Assembly: GCF_016616885.1 (NCBI RefSeq)
Contig: NZ_CP067102.1
Location: 4,182,501 to 4,246,500, forward strand
DNA from: Bradyrhizobium diazoefficiens
GTDB taxonomy: Bacteria; Pseudomonadota; Alphaproteobacteria; Rhizobiales; Xanthobacteraceae
Direction of reading: 5' to 3'
DNA length: 64,000 nucleotides
Below, piece by piece: positions 1-9,299 of the stretch (position 1 is the first letter of the stretch; every line of letters begins with the position of its first letter). A program made the position numbers and the translations under genes. The notes under the pieces were generated by a model. That model searched no databases and had not been told where the DNA came from. It saw only the letters and a list, made by a program, of their open reading frames with translations.

Positions 1-123
1 GGTGGCCTCCTCGGTCTTCTTAAAGGCCTGCGAAGCGATGCGTGCTTCGTTGCGGCGTGCCGAGGATGTAGCGCTGGAGAGGGGGCCGGATAATCTGTGC
101 AAAACCAGAAAGACTATCCAGCC

Positions 124-145
124 GGAGCGGACAATCGTCCGCTCC
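124..145 (-). terminator. Hairpin downstream of lexA
   Basis: A perfect 9-bp stem (124-132 with 137-145) closes a 4-base loop about 50 bases past the lexA stop. Read on the minus strand, the bases that follow include a T-rich stretch, as in an intrinsic terminator. The remaining bases 1-123 hold no coding region I can support. Confidence 0.6.
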
Positions 146-171
146 AATCGTTGATGGTGGTCGTCGATTGC

Positions 172-203
172 GACGCGCTCAGTACTTGACGCGCTCAGTA
201 CTT
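172..203. repeat. 16-bp tandem duplication across the lexA stop
   Basis: The 16-base unit gacgcgctcagtactt occurs twice head to tail (172-187 and 188-203). The second copy contains the last codons and stop of lexA; the first copy carries a second, now untranslated, copy of the same stop region. It looks like a recent slippage or duplication that left the protein end unchanged. Confidence 0.85.
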
Positions 204-896
204 GCGGTACAGCCCGATCAGCTTGCCCTGGATCTTGACCCGGTTGGGCGGCAGGATGCGGACCTCATAGGCCGCATTCGCCGGCTCGAGCGCGATCGAG
301 GCGCCACGGCGGCGGAAACGCTTCAAGGTTGCTTCCTCGTCGTCGATCAGGGCGACGACGATGTCGCCGGTGTCGGCGCTCTCGTTGCGCTGGATCAGCG
401 CCATGTCGCCATCGAGAATGCCGGCTTCCACCATTGAGTCGCCACGCACTTCGAGCGCGTAATGCTCGCCCGAGCCGAGCATGTCGGGCGGGACGCTGAT
501 GGTGTGGCTGCGGGTCTGCAACGCCTCGATCGGCGTACCGGCCGCGATCCGGCCCATCACGGGCACCGCAACGGGACGCTCACCCTCGTCGGCGGGCGGG
601 CTCGACGTCGTGCGTACCTTGCCGAGATTGCCTTCGATGACGCTCGGCGTGAAGCCGCGGCGGCTGCCGGCGGCGGCCTGGAGCTCAGGCAGCTTGATCA
701 CCTCGATGGCGCGGGCGCGGTTGGGCAGGCGCCGGATGAAGCCGCGCTCCTCGAGCGCAGTGATCAGGCGATGGATGCCCGATTTCGAGCGCAGATCGAG
801 CGCGTCCTTCATCTCGTCGAAGGAGGGCGGCACGCCGCTTTCCTTCAGGCGCTCGCTGATGAACCGCAGGAGCTCGTATTGTTTGCGCGTTAACAT
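195..896 (-). CDS. lexA: LexA, SOS repressor and self-cleaving protease
   Basis: A 233-residue LexA. Residues 1-65 form the winged-helix DNA-binding domain (start [10 protein letters not shown]) and residues about 110-233 form the S24 peptidase domain. The autocleavage bond is Ala119-Gly120 (RIAAGTP), the nucleophile is Ser154 (GDSMVE) and the general base is Lys192 (ATLKRF). RecA-stimulated self-cleavage is expected to release the DNA-damage regulon. An in-frame extension upstream to 980 exists, but it does not resemble LexA, so I start at the ATG at 896. An SOS box lies 100 bases upstream, consistent with autorepression. It follows moeA on the same strand, separated by 175 bases. Confidence 0.97.
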   Translation of the reverse strand: MLTRKQYELLRFISERLKESGVPPSFDEMKDALDLRSKSGIHRLITALEERGFIRRLPNRARAIEVIKLPELQAAAGSRRGFTPSVIEGNLGKVRTTSSPPADEGERPVAVPVMGRIAAGTPIEALQTRSHTISVPPDMLGSGEHYALEVRGDSMVEAGILDGDMALIQRNESADTGDIVVALIDDEEATLKRFRRRGASIALEPANAAYEVRILPPNRVKIQGKLIGLYRKY

Positions 897-995
897 CTCG
901 ACCAAAATCCCCCGGTTGATGTCGTTCGATTCCGAGACGTGAATTCGGCAATAAGCCGCTGCACGCTCGAAACAAATCATGAACGGACACTATAT

Positions 996-1010
996 GTTCG
1001 ATACATGTTC
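996..1010. promoter_or_regulatory. SOS box (LexA operator) of lexA
   Basis: GTTC at 996-999 and GTTC at 1007-1010, separated by exactly 7 bases, match the alphaproteobacterial LexA operator GTTC-N7-GTTC. The site sits in the moeA-lexA gap, 100 bases before the lexA start. Confidence 0.88.
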
Positions 1011-1071
1011 CGCAACTGCTTAATTTACCGTGAACGCGACAAAGTTCGCGGAACGGTTGCGAACGAAGCGC

Positions 1072-2283
1072 TCAAACGGGCAGTCGCAGCACCTCGCAGG
1101 GCGCTCCCGCTTCGGCCTTCGGTGCGAACGGTTCGCGCACGAGAAGTGCCTGTGCCGCAGCGAGATTCGCAAGCAGCGAGGAGTCCTGGCGATTGACGGG
1201 AAGGGCGATCAGCGTGCCGTCATCACGCACATCGAGGCGGGCGCGCAGATAATCCTCGCGCTGGTCATTGGCGCCGACGTCGCGGCCGAGCACGGCGCGT
1301 TCGCGGCGGTGATGAACCATCGAACGGCCCGACAACGCGCGAATCAGCGGCACCATGAACAGGAAGCCGCAAACATAGGATGACACGGGATTGCCGGGCA
1401 GGCCGATCACGCGCATCGCCCCGAGCTGCCCGTTCATCATCGGCTTGCCCGGCCGCATCGCGATCTTCCAGAACGCCATCGACGTGCCTTCGTCGCGGAG
1501 CGCCTGCTGCACCAGATCGTGGTCGCCGACCGAGGCACCGCCCGTGGTGATCAGGATGTCGGCGCCGGATTCGCGCGCGCGGCGGATGCCGGCGGTGGTG
1601 GCGGCAAGCGTGTCGGCCGCAATCCCGAGGTCGATGGTGTCAGCCCCCTCGCTGCGGGCGAGCGCATGCAAGGCGTAGCCATTGGAATAGACGATCTGGC
1701 CATGGCCGGGCGTGGCGCCCGGCATCACCAGCTCGTCGCCGGTGGCGAGAATCGCGACCTTTGGACGACGCTGGACGCTAAGGTGCGGGTGGTTCATGCC
1801 GGCGGCGAGCGCGAGGTCGCGCTCGGTGAGCCGGGCGCCCTTGTGCAGCAGCACGTCACTCTCGGAGAAATCGATGCCGGCCGGCCGAATGTGCCGCCCG
1901 GTGACGGCTGCCTCCTTGATCGCGATGCGCTCGCCATCGGCGACGGTATCCTCCTGGATCACGACTGCATCAGCGCCGTCGGGAACGACGCCACCAGTGA
2001 AGATCCGGACCGCTTCGCCGGCGCCGACAGTTCCCGCAAACGGACGGCCGGCAGCGACCTCGCCAATGACGGCGAGCTGCGTGTCAATCCTGGCCGCATC
2101 GGCCGCGCGGACGGCATAGCCATCCATCGCCGACATCGCCTGCGGCGGCTGCGTCCGCCGCGCCGCGACGTCGCGCGCAAGCACGCGATGGAAGGCCGCG
2201 TCGAGCGCGACCGATTCCTCGGGCAGCGGCTCCGCACCCGCGAGCACGGCAGCGAGCGCATCGGAAACCGGCATGAGGGCCAC
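1072..2283 (-). CDS. moeA: MoeA, molybdopterin molybdenumtransferase
   Basis: Inserts molybdate into adenylated molybdopterin in the last step of molybdenum cofactor synthesis. The roughly 403-residue protein carries the family signatures SAMDGYAVR near the N-terminus, IFTGGVVPDGADAV, TTGGASVGDHD (the MoCF-binding region) and GLPGNPVSS, followed by a C-terminal beta domain. The open frame extends to 2319, but I choose the GTG at 2283: it is preceded by GGAG at a proper distance and gives the usual start MALMPVSDAL. The other cofactor gene, moaC, lies about 7 kb upstream rather than next to it. Confidence 0.95.
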   Translation of the reverse strand: MALMPVSDALAAVLAGAEPLPEESVALDAAFHRVLARDVAARRTQPPQAMSAMDGYAVRAADAARIDTQLAVIGEVAAGRPFAGTVGAGEAVRIFTGGVVPDGADAVVIQEDTVADGERIAIKEAAVTGRHIRPAGIDFSESDVLLHKGARLTERDLALAAGMNHPHLSVQRRPKVAILATGDELVMPGATPGHGQIVYSNGYALHALARSEGADTIDLGIAADTLAATTAGIRRARESGADILITTGGASVGDHDLVQQALRDEGTSMAFWKIAMRPGKPMMNGQLGAMRVIGLPGNPVSSYVCGFLFMVPLIRALSGRSMVHHRRERAVLGRDVGANDQREDYLRARLDVRDDGTLIALPVNRQDSSLLANLAAAQALLVREPFAPKAEAGAPCEVLRLPV

Positions 2284-2334
2284 GGGTGAAAGCTCCTGCT
2301 TGGGCAACGCAACGATCACGTTACGGCAAGCGTT

Positions 2335-2508
2335 CTAGCCGAGTGCGGGCGCCGAGGCAAAATGGCCGCCGCCTTTGACGATCTCCAGCGGGAAAGCGGC
2401 TTCGGCGCGCGTGAGATCGTAGCGCTCGCGCATGGCTTCCAAGTTTCGCTGAGGCGCCGCGCCGGGTATCACGACGGCGTTATAGGATTTCCCCTTGCCG
2501 AGCTTCCG
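2335..2508 (-). pseudogene. C-terminal remnant of an unidentified protein
   Basis: A 57-codon open stretch begins directly after an in-frame stop, has no convincing start, and ends at the stop at 2335-2337. Its translation (for example SYNAVVIPGAAPQRNLEAM, then FPLEIVKGGGHFASAPALG) has normal protein composition and looks like the tail of a larger enzyme. I cannot name the family. It overlaps the small gene at 2469-2684 in another frame, suggesting a deletion junction. Confidence 0.4.
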
Positions 2509-2684
2509 TCTTCAGCGACGTCGGGCGCCTGGGGACTCTGATCGCTGTCGGGCATCGGATCGGCCTGGGCTTTCAGGTCGGCGGCCTTGCTCATCAGCTT
2601 GGCGGAAAGCTCGGAATCCGAGGTGGTCTTGGCGAATTTGACCAGCAGCGAGGCCTGCTTGGTGAGGTAGGTTTTGCCCAACAC
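2469..2684 (-). CDS. Small hypothetical helical protein
   Basis: About 71 residues, with a predicted amphipathic helix (YLTKQASLLVKFAKTTSD and AKLMSKAADLKAQAD) of a kind I associate with small rhizobial hypothetical proteins; no function is known to me. I prefer the GTG at 2684, preceded by GGA, over a TTG at 2717. The last 10-15 codons run into the remnant described at 2335-2508, so the native C-terminus may have been replaced. Confidence 0.5.
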   Translation of the reverse strand: MLGKTYLTKQASLLVKFAKTTSDSELSAKLMSKAADLKAQADPMPDSDQSPQAPDVAEDGSSARGNPITPS

Positions 2685-2821
2685 GATGATACGTCCGTTC
2701 GTTCGTAGACTTCCCAACGGACTCTAGAGTCCGGAAGCGGGCATTCCGTTCCCGGAACTCTGTACAAAAATGCACAGAGTGGTTTCCTCATTTCCGGATG
2801 CAATTGTTCTGGAATCGGCGG

Positions 2822-3448
2822 TCAGATCCCCAGCGCCTTCAGTGCGATGCCGACGTCGCGGGGCGAGGTGACATGCACCGCCATCAGCCCGCGGGCGCGG
2901 GCGCCTTCGACGTTCGCGGCGAGGTCATCGAAGAACACGATCCGGTTCGCGGGTACCCCCATCGCGGCGACGACGTGGTCGAAAGCTTCCGCATCCGGTT
3001 TGCGCAGGCCGATGCTGGAGGACAGATACAGCTCGCGGAAATGGCCGAGCAGATCTGCATACTCTTTCGAGAAATGATCCACGTGCGGGCGGTTGGTGTT
3101 GGAGAAGGCATAGAGCGGCATCTGCTTCGCCGCGCGCGGCAGCAATTCCGCGATGTCGGGCATCTCGCCGGCGAAGATCGCGTTCCATCCCTCCAGAAAT
3201 TGCGCATCCGAAATGCCGATGCCGAGCGATGAGCGCAGCGACTGGAAATAGTCCTCGTCGCTGATCTTGCCGACCTCGTGCAGCTGGTAAGCCTCGCTGT
3301 CACGCTCATAGCGCGCCACGATGGCCTCGGGCTCGAGGCCTGCATGTCCCGCCCAGCAGGCGATCGCCCGGGAGAAATCGATATCGAGCACCACGCGCCC
3401 GAGATCGAACAGAAGCGCGTCCGCGCTGCCGGGAGAGAGAGATGTCAT
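2822..3448 (-). CDS. HAD-superfamily phosphatase, YihX-like
   Basis: A 208-residue HAD subfamily IA hydrolase. Motif I is LLFDLGRVVLDID, with nucleophile Asp15 and Gly in place of the usual second Asp, as in the YihX glucose-1-phosphatase group. Motif II is AFSNTNR, motif III is the Lys in GLRKPDAEAF, and motif IV is VFFDD. The likely activity is dephosphorylation of a small sugar phosphate or similar metabolite; the substrate cannot be read from sequence. It starts 14 bases after the stop of the 2-hydroxyacid oxidase on the same strand, so the two are probably co-transcribed. A longer upstream frame to 3967 is a fusion with antisense sequence and is not used. Confidence 0.85.
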   Translation of the reverse strand: MTSLSPGSADALLFDLGRVVLDIDFSRAIACWAGHAGLEPEAIVARYERDSEAYQLHEVGKISDEDYFQSLRSSLGIGISDAQFLEGWNAIFAGEMPDIAELLPRAAKQMPLYAFSNTNRPHVDHFSKEYADLLGHFRELYLSSSIGLRKPDAEAFDHVVAAMGVPANRIVFFDDLAANVEGARARGLMAVHVTSPRDVGIALKALGI

Positions 3449-3462
3449 TGCGTCCTGTCTCG

Positions 3463-4590
3463 TCAGTATCGATAGGGCTCGTGGTCGAACAGCGGGAATG
3501 CGCTGAATACGCTCGGCGCATTGGTGGCAGTGGCCTGGTGCAGGCAGGATGTGTTGACCTCGGCGAACGAGGTGGCGCCCAGGAGGCCGAGGCAGCGCAG
3601 CACCTCGTCCTCGAGCAGCTCGAGCATCCGCGTCACGCCGGTCTCGCCGGCCGCCGCCAGGGCCCAGCACTGCAGCCGGCCGATGCCGACGAGGTCGGCG
3701 CCCGCCGCGATCGCCTTGACGATATCCGTGCCGCGGCAGATGCCGCCATCCACCATGATCTTGGCGCGGCCCTTCACGGCGTCGACGATCTCGGGCAGCA
3801 CATGCATGGCGCCGCGGCCGTGATCGAGCTGGCGGCCGCCGTGATTGGAGACGTAAATCCACTCGACCCCGTGATCGACCGCGATCTGCGCGTCCTCGGC
3901 GGTGGCGATGCCCTTGAGGATCAGCGGTATCCTGAACTTGTCCTTGACCATCTTCACGGTCCGCCACTCCAGGCCCTTCTGGTAGTCGCCGCCGGTGGCG
4001 CGCAGGCGGCTTTCGCGAACGTAGCGCTTGGCGATGTCACGCTCACGACGGCTGTAATGGGCGGTGTCGACGGTCAGGCAGAAGGCGGCATAATTGGCCT
4101 TCTCGGCGCGGCTGACGACGTCGGCCACGAACGCGTCATCGCCGCGGACATAGAGCTGGTACATGCGCAGCGCATCGGGGGCGGCTTCGGCGGTCTTCTC
4201 CAGGCCGGGCTCGGACACCGAGCTTAGCATATGTGAGGCGCCGAAGGTGCCAGCCGCGCGTGCGACACTGGCGGCTCCATGCGGATCGAAGATTTCCAGC
4301 GCACCGACGGGGGCGAGCACGACGGGTAAGCGCATCTTGCGGCCGAACTGCTCGACCGAGCCGGAGACCTTGCGCACGTCGCGCAGCACGCGCGGGCGGA
4401 AAGCGATCTCGTCCAGGGCCATACGGTTGCGGCGCATCGTGGTTTCGGTCTCGGCGGCGCCGGCGATGTAGTCCCAGGCGTTCTGGTTGAGGTTGGAACG
4501 CGCCTTCCGGATGAATTCGTGCAGGTTCTGGAACGGCTCATTGCTGGCGCCGAGTTCGACGTTCCGTTCCGGCCGGAGTGCTTCGTTCAT
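3463..4590 (-). CDS. FMN-dependent alpha-hydroxy acid oxidase/dehydrogenase
   Basis: A 375-residue TIM-barrel flavoenzyme of the L-lactate dehydrogenase/glycolate oxidase family, which oxidises an L-2-hydroxy acid to the 2-oxo acid. Visible signatures are the active-site block VSNHGGRQLDHGRG with the catalytic His, LAPVGALEIFDPHGA, and the FMN phosphate-binding block DGGICRGTDIVKAIAAGAD. The start has a strong GGAGG ribosome site. Lactate, glycolate and mandelate are all possible substrates. It is the first gene of a probable two-gene unit with the HAD phosphatase; a phosphoglycolate-to-glyoxylate link between the two is conceivable but is only my speculation. Confidence 0.85.
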   Translation of the reverse strand: MNEALRPERNVELGASNEPFQNLHEFIRKARSNLNQNAWDYIAGAAETETTMRRNRMALDEIAFRPRVLRDVRKVSGSVEQFGRKMRLPVVLAPVGALEIFDPHGAASVARAAGTFGASHMLSSVSEPGLEKTAEAAPDALRMYQLYVRGDDAFVADVVSRAEKANYAAFCLTVDTAHYSRRERDIAKRYVRESRLRATGGDYQKGLEWRTVKMVKDKFRIPLILKGIATAEDAQIAVDHGVEWIYVSNHGGRQLDHGRGAMHVLPEIVDAVKGRAKIMVDGGICRGTDIVKAIAAGADLVGIGRLQCWALAAAGETGVTRMLELLEDEVLRCLGLLGATSFAEVNTSCLHQATATNAPSVFSAFPLFDHEPYRY

Positions 4591-4880
4591 TGTTGTCCTC
4601 CCGAGAATTTGAAGCCTTATGTCATCGGGTATCTCGTCCGGCCCTCCAAAACCATCCTAAAATCGCATAGCTGCGAAGCGTGGCTCGGCCGATCGATTCC
4701 CGCCTTGGCGGCGATGGTTTCGGAACGTTGCCAAAGGTTTAGGCCAGGGCGAAGGGATTTTTGCAGTATACCCGCGGGCGTGGCAGCCCGGCCTTGAAGA
4801 AACCTGAATAGTATTGTGAGAACCGGGCTGGATCGCCATTTGCGCGGCGTCCTGTCCCAAGCGAAAAGGCCAACCATTCC

Positions 4881-6218
4881 ATGCGGAAAACCCTGCTGTT
4901 CCCCCTGGGCGCGCTCACCGGAGCATGCCTGACCCTCCTCGTATCCGGTCCGCAGGGCGGACTATGGGCGGCTCGGGCGGCAGCGGGCGCGGATGATGCC
5001 TATTCCCAGCTCAATTTGTTCGGAGAGGTCTTCGAGCGGGTGAAGGCGAGCTATGTCGAGAGGCCCGACAATTCCAAGCTGATCGAAGGCGCGATCACCG
5101 GCATGGTGACCTCGCTCGATCCGCATTCGCGCTACATGAACGACAAGGCCTGGACCGAGATGCAGGAGACCACCTCCGGCGAATTCGGCGGGCTCGGCAT
5201 CGAAGTCACGATGGAGGAGGGCCTGGTCAAGGTCGTCTCGCCGATCGATGACACGCCGGCGTCGAAGGCTGGCCTCATGTCCGGCGACCTCATCAGCAAG
5301 ATCGACGGCGAGGGCGTGCAGGGCATGACGCTCGAGCAGGCCGTCAACAAGATGAAGGGCCCGGTCGATACCCAGACCAAGCTCACCATCGTGCGCAAGG
5401 GTGCCGACGCCCCGCTCGATGTCGCAATCAAGCGCGAGATCATCCACGTCCGCCCGGTGCGCTTCCACGTCGAGAACGGCGACATCGGGTACATCCGCGT
5501 CACCTCGTTCAATGAGCAGACCACCGATGGTCTGAAGAAGGCGATCGCCTCGATCTCCAAGGACGTCGCACAGGAGAAGCTCGTCGGCTATGTGATGGAC
5601 CTGCGCAACAATCCGGGCGGACTGCTCGACCAGGCCGTGTCGGTGTCGAGCGCATTCCTGCAACGTGGCGAGGTCGTCTCGACCCGGGGCCGCAATCCGG
5701 AAGAGACCCAGCGCTTCACCGCGCATGGCGGCGACCTCACCAAGGGCAAGCCGCTGGTGGTTCTGGTCAACGGCGGGTCAGCTTCCGCCTCGGAGATCGT
5801 GGCTGGCGCGCTGCATGATCATAAGCGCGCCACGATCATCGGCACGCGCTCGTTCGGCAAGGGCTCGGTGCAGACCATCATTCCGCTTGGTGCCGGCAAC
5901 GGCGCGCTGGCGCTGACCACGGCGCGCTACTACACGCCGTCGGGTCGTTCGATCCAGGCCCAGGGCATCGCGCCCGACATCGAGATCCTCCAGGACGTGC
6001 CGGCCGAGTTGAAGGGCCGCGTCGACACCATGGCGGAGTCCCAGATGCGCGGCCATCTGCAGGCCGCAGATGGCACCGAGCAGACCGGATCGCAGTCCTA
6101 TGTCCCGCCGGAAGAGAAGGACGACAAGGCGCTGCACGCGGCCTACGACTTCCTGCATGGCGTCACCGTGAACGCGGCAGCCGCGAAGCCGGCGCCGAAG
6201 TCCACGGTGCCGAACTAA
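4881..6218 (+). CDS. ctpA: CtpA-type C-terminal processing protease (S41)
   Basis: A 445-residue exported serine protease. It has an N-terminal signal sequence or membrane anchor (about 1-35), a PDZ domain at about 95-175 and an S41 catalytic core at about 190-365. The catalytic serine lies in GGSASASEIV (about residue 302) and the catalytic Lys327 in GTRSFGKGS. Such proteases trim periplasmic and membrane proteins at the C-terminus. It is the only plus-strand gene before 13.8 kb, with about 290 bases of noncoding sequence in front of it and a clear terminator behind it, so it is monocistronic. The usual neighbour I would expect in related genomes, an EnvC-like peptidase, is absent here. Confidence 0.92.
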   Translation: MRKTLLFPLGALTGACLTLLVSGPQGGLWAARAAAGADDAYSQLNLFGEVFERVKASYVERPDNSKLIEGAITGMVTSLDPHSRYMNDKAWTEMQETTSGEFGGLGIEVTMEEGLVKVVSPIDDTPASKAGLMSGDLISKIDGEGVQGMTLEQAVNKMKGPVDTQTKLTIVRKGADAPLDVAIKREIIHVRPVRFHVENGDIGYIRVTSFNEQTTDGLKKAIASISKDVAQEKLVGYVMDLRNNPGGLLDQAVSVSSAFLQRGEVVSTRGRNPEETQRFTAHGGDLTKGKPLVVLVNGGSASASEIVAGALHDHKRATIIGTRSFGKGSVQTIIPLGAGNGALALTTARYYTPSGRSIQAQGIAPDIEILQDVPAELKGRVDTMAESQMRGHLQAADGTEQTGSQSYVPPEEKDDKALHAAYDFLHGVTVNAAAAKPAPKSTVPN

Positions 6219-6248
6219 ACGCTATCGGTCTTTGCGACTTTCAGAGAT

Positions 6249-6290
6249 CGCCCGGGAGTGGATGACCGCTCCCGGGCGGTTTCGTTTTGG
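6249..6290 (+). terminator. Intrinsic terminator of ctpA
   Basis: A perfect 10-bp GC-rich stem (6249-6258 with 6269-6278) with a 10-base loop is followed directly by gtttcgtttt, 30 bases after the ctpA stop. Confidence 0.85.
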
Positions 6291-6347
6291 GCGCGCTGTC
6301 TCAGCCCGGATTCATCGCGGCGAAGGTCGCCTCGTCGCGCGTAGGAC

Positions 6348-9068
6348 CTAGCTTGCCTCGCGGCGGCGAGCTTCCTTGCTGTTGCGTTGGGCGCGGCGGC
6401 TGCGATGGAGCGCGAACAGCTCCATGACCTTGTCGGCCGGCTTCGCCGCGCTGAACAGGTAGCCCTGCATCTCGGAGCAGCCGAGCGCACGCAGCAGCCG
6501 CTGCTGTTCCTCGGTCTCGACGCCTTCGGCCGTGGTCGCCATGCGGCGGGCGCTGGCGAGATTGACCACGGCCTGCACGATGCTGGCAGAGCCGTCGGGG
6601 CCTGCGATGTCGTTGACGAAGCAGCGGTCGATCTTGATCTTGTCGAACGGGAAGCGGTGCAGATAGCTCAGCGAGGAGTAGCCGGTGCCGAAATCGTCGA
6701 GCGCGATGCGGACGCCGATGGCGCGGAGCTGGTGCAGGATCGCAAGCGCGGTCTCGTCGTCGCGGATCAGCACGGCCTCGGTGATCTCGAGCTCGAGCCG
6801 GCTGGCCGGCAGATTGGAGGCGGCCAACGCAGCCATGATCTTCAGCGCCAGCGTGCCGCTCTTGAATTGCACCGGCGAGACGTTGACGGCAAGGCGGATG
6901 TCGTCGGGCCAGCCGGCGGCGTCGCGGCAGGCGGTCGCCAGCACCCATTCGCCGATCTCGTTGATCAGCCCGGTATCTTCCGCGATCGGGATGAACTCGG
7001 CCGGCGAAACCATGCCACGCTCGGGGTGGCGCCAGCGTACCAGCGCCTCGCAGCCGGTGATGCAGTCGTCCTTGAGGCTGAGGCAGGGCTGGTAATGGAC
7101 CTCGAGGCCGCCATGAGCGATGGCGTGGCGGAGATCGACCTCCAGCTGGCGCCGCTCGCGCACCTTGGCGTCCATTTCCGGCTCGAAGAAGCGGTAGGTG
7201 CGGCGCCCGGCGGATTTGGCGGCATACATCGCCATGTCCGCGTTCTTCAGGATCTGGTCCAGCGCGGTGCCGTGTTCCGGTACCAGCGCAATGCCGATGC
7301 TGGCGTCGGTGGTGAGATGATGGCCCATGCAGTCGAACGGCGTGCGGATCGCCGCAAAGACCCGCGCGACGAGCTCGTCGACCTGGTCCTGCGAGGTCAC
7401 CGCGCTCTGCACGATCGCGAACTCGTCGCCACCGAGCCGTGCCACGAAGTCGGTGGGGCCGGCGCAGCCGCGTAGGCTCTCCGCCACCGACTTCAACAGC
7501 TCGTCGCCGACGAGATGGCCGAGCGCATCGTTGACGCCCTTGAATTCGTCGATGTCGATGTAGTGCACCGCGAGCTCTTCGCCGTCGACGATGGCGAGGA
7601 GCTTTCCGCGCAGATGTTCGTGGAACATGGTGCGGTTCGGCAGGTCGGTCAGCGCGTCGTAGTGTGCGAGATGGGTGATGCGCTCCTCGATGCGGCGACG
7701 TTCGGTGATATCCTCGTGGGTCGCGACCCAGCCGCCGTCGCCGAGCGGCTCGTTGACGATCTGGATCGAGCGGCCATCGGACGTATCGACGACCATGGAG
7801 TTGCGCACATGGATGTCGCGCAGCACGCGCGCGACATACTGATCCGCGTCGCCCGGGAACGAGCCGATGGCCTTACGGTGGGCGATGATGTCGAGAAAAC
7901 TGCAGCCGGGCTTCACGATCTCGGCCGACAAGCCGTACATCTCGATGTAGCGCTGGTTGCAGACCACGAGCCGCTGCGAGGCGTCGAACAGCAGCAGGCC
8001 CTGGGTCATGTTGTTGACGGCGCGATCGAGGCGCTGCTTCTCCAGCGTCAGCCGCTCCCGGGACATGCGATGCTGCTCCAGGAGCTTGCGCACGATCGCG
8101 ATCAGCACGCCGGCGATCGCGAGCGCAGAGGCGCTGGCGATCGAAATCAGGATGCCGATCTGCTCGCGCCAGTCGGCAAGCGCTGCCGCGCGCGTGGTTG
8201 TCGCCATCATCAGGATCGGGAAGTGCGGCAGGGCACGCGCCGAGACCAGCCGGTCCTCGCCGTCGACCGGGCTCACGAAGCGACCGGCGAAGTGATCGAG
8301 CGCGAAGATCTTTTGCTGCGCGAACGAGCCGTTCCTGAAATTGCGTCCCATTATCTCGCCGGAATGCGGGAAGCGGGCAAGCAAAGTGCCGTCTCGATGC
8401 AGCATCGAGATCGTCGCGCCGTCGCCGAGCATGACGGTCTCGAAGAACTTCTCGAAATTGGCCGGCTCGACGCCGCGCCCGACAATGCCCATGAACTCGC
8501 CGTGCGGTCCCATGATTTTGCGCACAATCAGGATGGTCCAGGCGCCTGAGATTCGGCTGTGCACCGGTTCGATCAGCACGTCGGGCGCCTGCGGATCGTA
8601 TCGAAAGGTGCGATAATAGGAGCGGTCGGCAACGTTGACCTTCGGGGCCGGCCATGTCGTCGAGGAATTGATCACATTGCCATCGGCATCGACGATGGTG
8701 ACGCCGCCCATGTAAGGCAGCGCCTCGATCTTCGAACGCAGCATTTGGTGCACGTCCTGGCCGGCAAGGCGCCTGCGATAGTCCTTCGCGGTCGTGATTC
8801 CGGTCGCGCGCACATGGCCGACGAAATCCTTCTGGATGACTGCGAAATCCTGCAATTGCTGATCGAAATGATGGGCGAGCAGGAGCACGGTGTTTTCCAG
8901 CTCACGGCCGGAGTTGCGCAGCGCGCGCTCGCGGAAATTCTGCGCCATCAGCACCGCGCCGACGGCGATCGCAGCGATCAGGAGTGTGCCGCCCACCACC
9001 AGCCAGCGAATCGGTCCGCTGCGGGCGAAGGCCTGGTCAAGGAGGCGACTGCCGTATCTCGTTATCAT
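6348..9068 (-). CDS. Membrane sensor GGDEF-EAL protein (cyclic-di-GMP turnover)
   Basis: A 906-residue protein. Transmembrane helices at about 22-42 and 305-328 flank a periplasmic Cache-like sensor. They are followed by a short PAS domain (about 345-455), a GGDEF domain (motif intact at 546-550) and an EAL domain (motif at 674-676). The EAL domain keeps the catalytic residues I can check: EALVRW, NVSP, EITE, DDFGTGYSSL and KIDR. No RxxD inhibitory site precedes GGDEF. It could both make and break cyclic-di-GMP; the intact EAL set supports phosphodiesterase activity. The frame can extend to 9113, but the ATG at 9068 gives a more natural N-terminus. Confidence 0.92.
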   Translation of the reverse strand: MITRYGSRLLDQAFARSGPIRWLVVGGTLLIAAIAVGAVLMAQNFRERALRNSGRELENTVLLLAHHFDQQLQDFAVIQKDFVGHVRATGITTAKDYRRRLAGQDVHQMLRSKIEALPYMGGVTIVDADGNVINSSTTWPAPKVNVADRSYYRTFRYDPQAPDVLIEPVHSRISGAWTILIVRKIMGPHGEFMGIVGRGVEPANFEKFFETVMLGDGATISMLHRDGTLLARFPHSGEIMGRNFRNGSFAQQKIFALDHFAGRFVSPVDGEDRLVSARALPHFPILMMATTTRAAALADWREQIGILISIASASALAIAGVLIAIVRKLLEQHRMSRERLTLEKQRLDRAVNNMTQGLLLFDASQRLVVCNQRYIEMYGLSAEIVKPGCSFLDIIAHRKAIGSFPGDADQYVARVLRDIHVRNSMVVDTSDGRSIQIVNEPLGDGGWVATHEDITERRRIEERITHLAHYDALTDLPNRTMFHEHLRGKLLAIVDGEELAVHYIDIDEFKGVNDALGHLVGDELLKSVAESLRGCAGPTDFVARLGGDEFAIVQSAVTSQDQVDELVARVFAAIRTPFDCMGHHLTTDASIGIALVPEHGTALDQILKNADMAMYAAKSAGRRTYRFFEPEMDAKVRERRQLEVDLRHAIAHGGLEVHYQPCLSLKDDCITGCEALVRWRHPERGMVSPAEFIPIAEDTGLINEIGEWVLATACRDAAGWPDDIRLAVNVSPVQFKSGTLALKIMAALAASNLPASRLELEITEAVLIRDDETALAILHQLRAIGVRIALDDFGTGYSSLSYLHRFPFDKIKIDRCFVNDIAGPDGSASIVQAVVNLASARRMATTAEGVETEEQQRLLRALGCSEMQGYLFSAAKPADKVMELFALHRSRRAQRNSKEARRREAS

Positions 9069-9230
9069 GTCGAACGTTGCCGTACACACGTCAGGGTCAA
9101 TTCGCGACCCCATAACATCCGTCGGTTTAGGGGATCGATGTGGAGGCGGCGTTAGGAAGCGCGGTTAACGCGACGTAAACCGCAGTACACAAATGCAATC
9201 GATGCGTATGGTAAGAGGTGCAAACCGCCT

Positions 9231-9299
9231 GCCGTCGTCAACGGCATGGGCAGCAAGCTCAACGCGAAGTTCGGCTCGATCAGCGCGTCGCTGAAGTAG
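9231..9299 (+). pseudogene. Remnant of an Flp/Fap-type pilin C-terminus
   Basis: A 22-codon stretch ending in a stop reads AVVNGMGSKLNAKFGSISA and then SLK, which resembles the C-terminal end of small Flp pilins (a GxGTKLN-x-F-x-S pattern). The hydrophobic helix and leader that should precede it are not found upstream in any frame. It therefore looks like a decayed gene end, not a functional pilin. Confidence 0.45.

Noticed and set aside
2822..3967. A 381-codon frame merging the HAD phosphatase with upstream sequence
   Set aside because: The N-terminal 170 codons are out of frame with, and overlap, the 2-hydroxyacid oxidase gene; the HAD gene proper begins at 3448.
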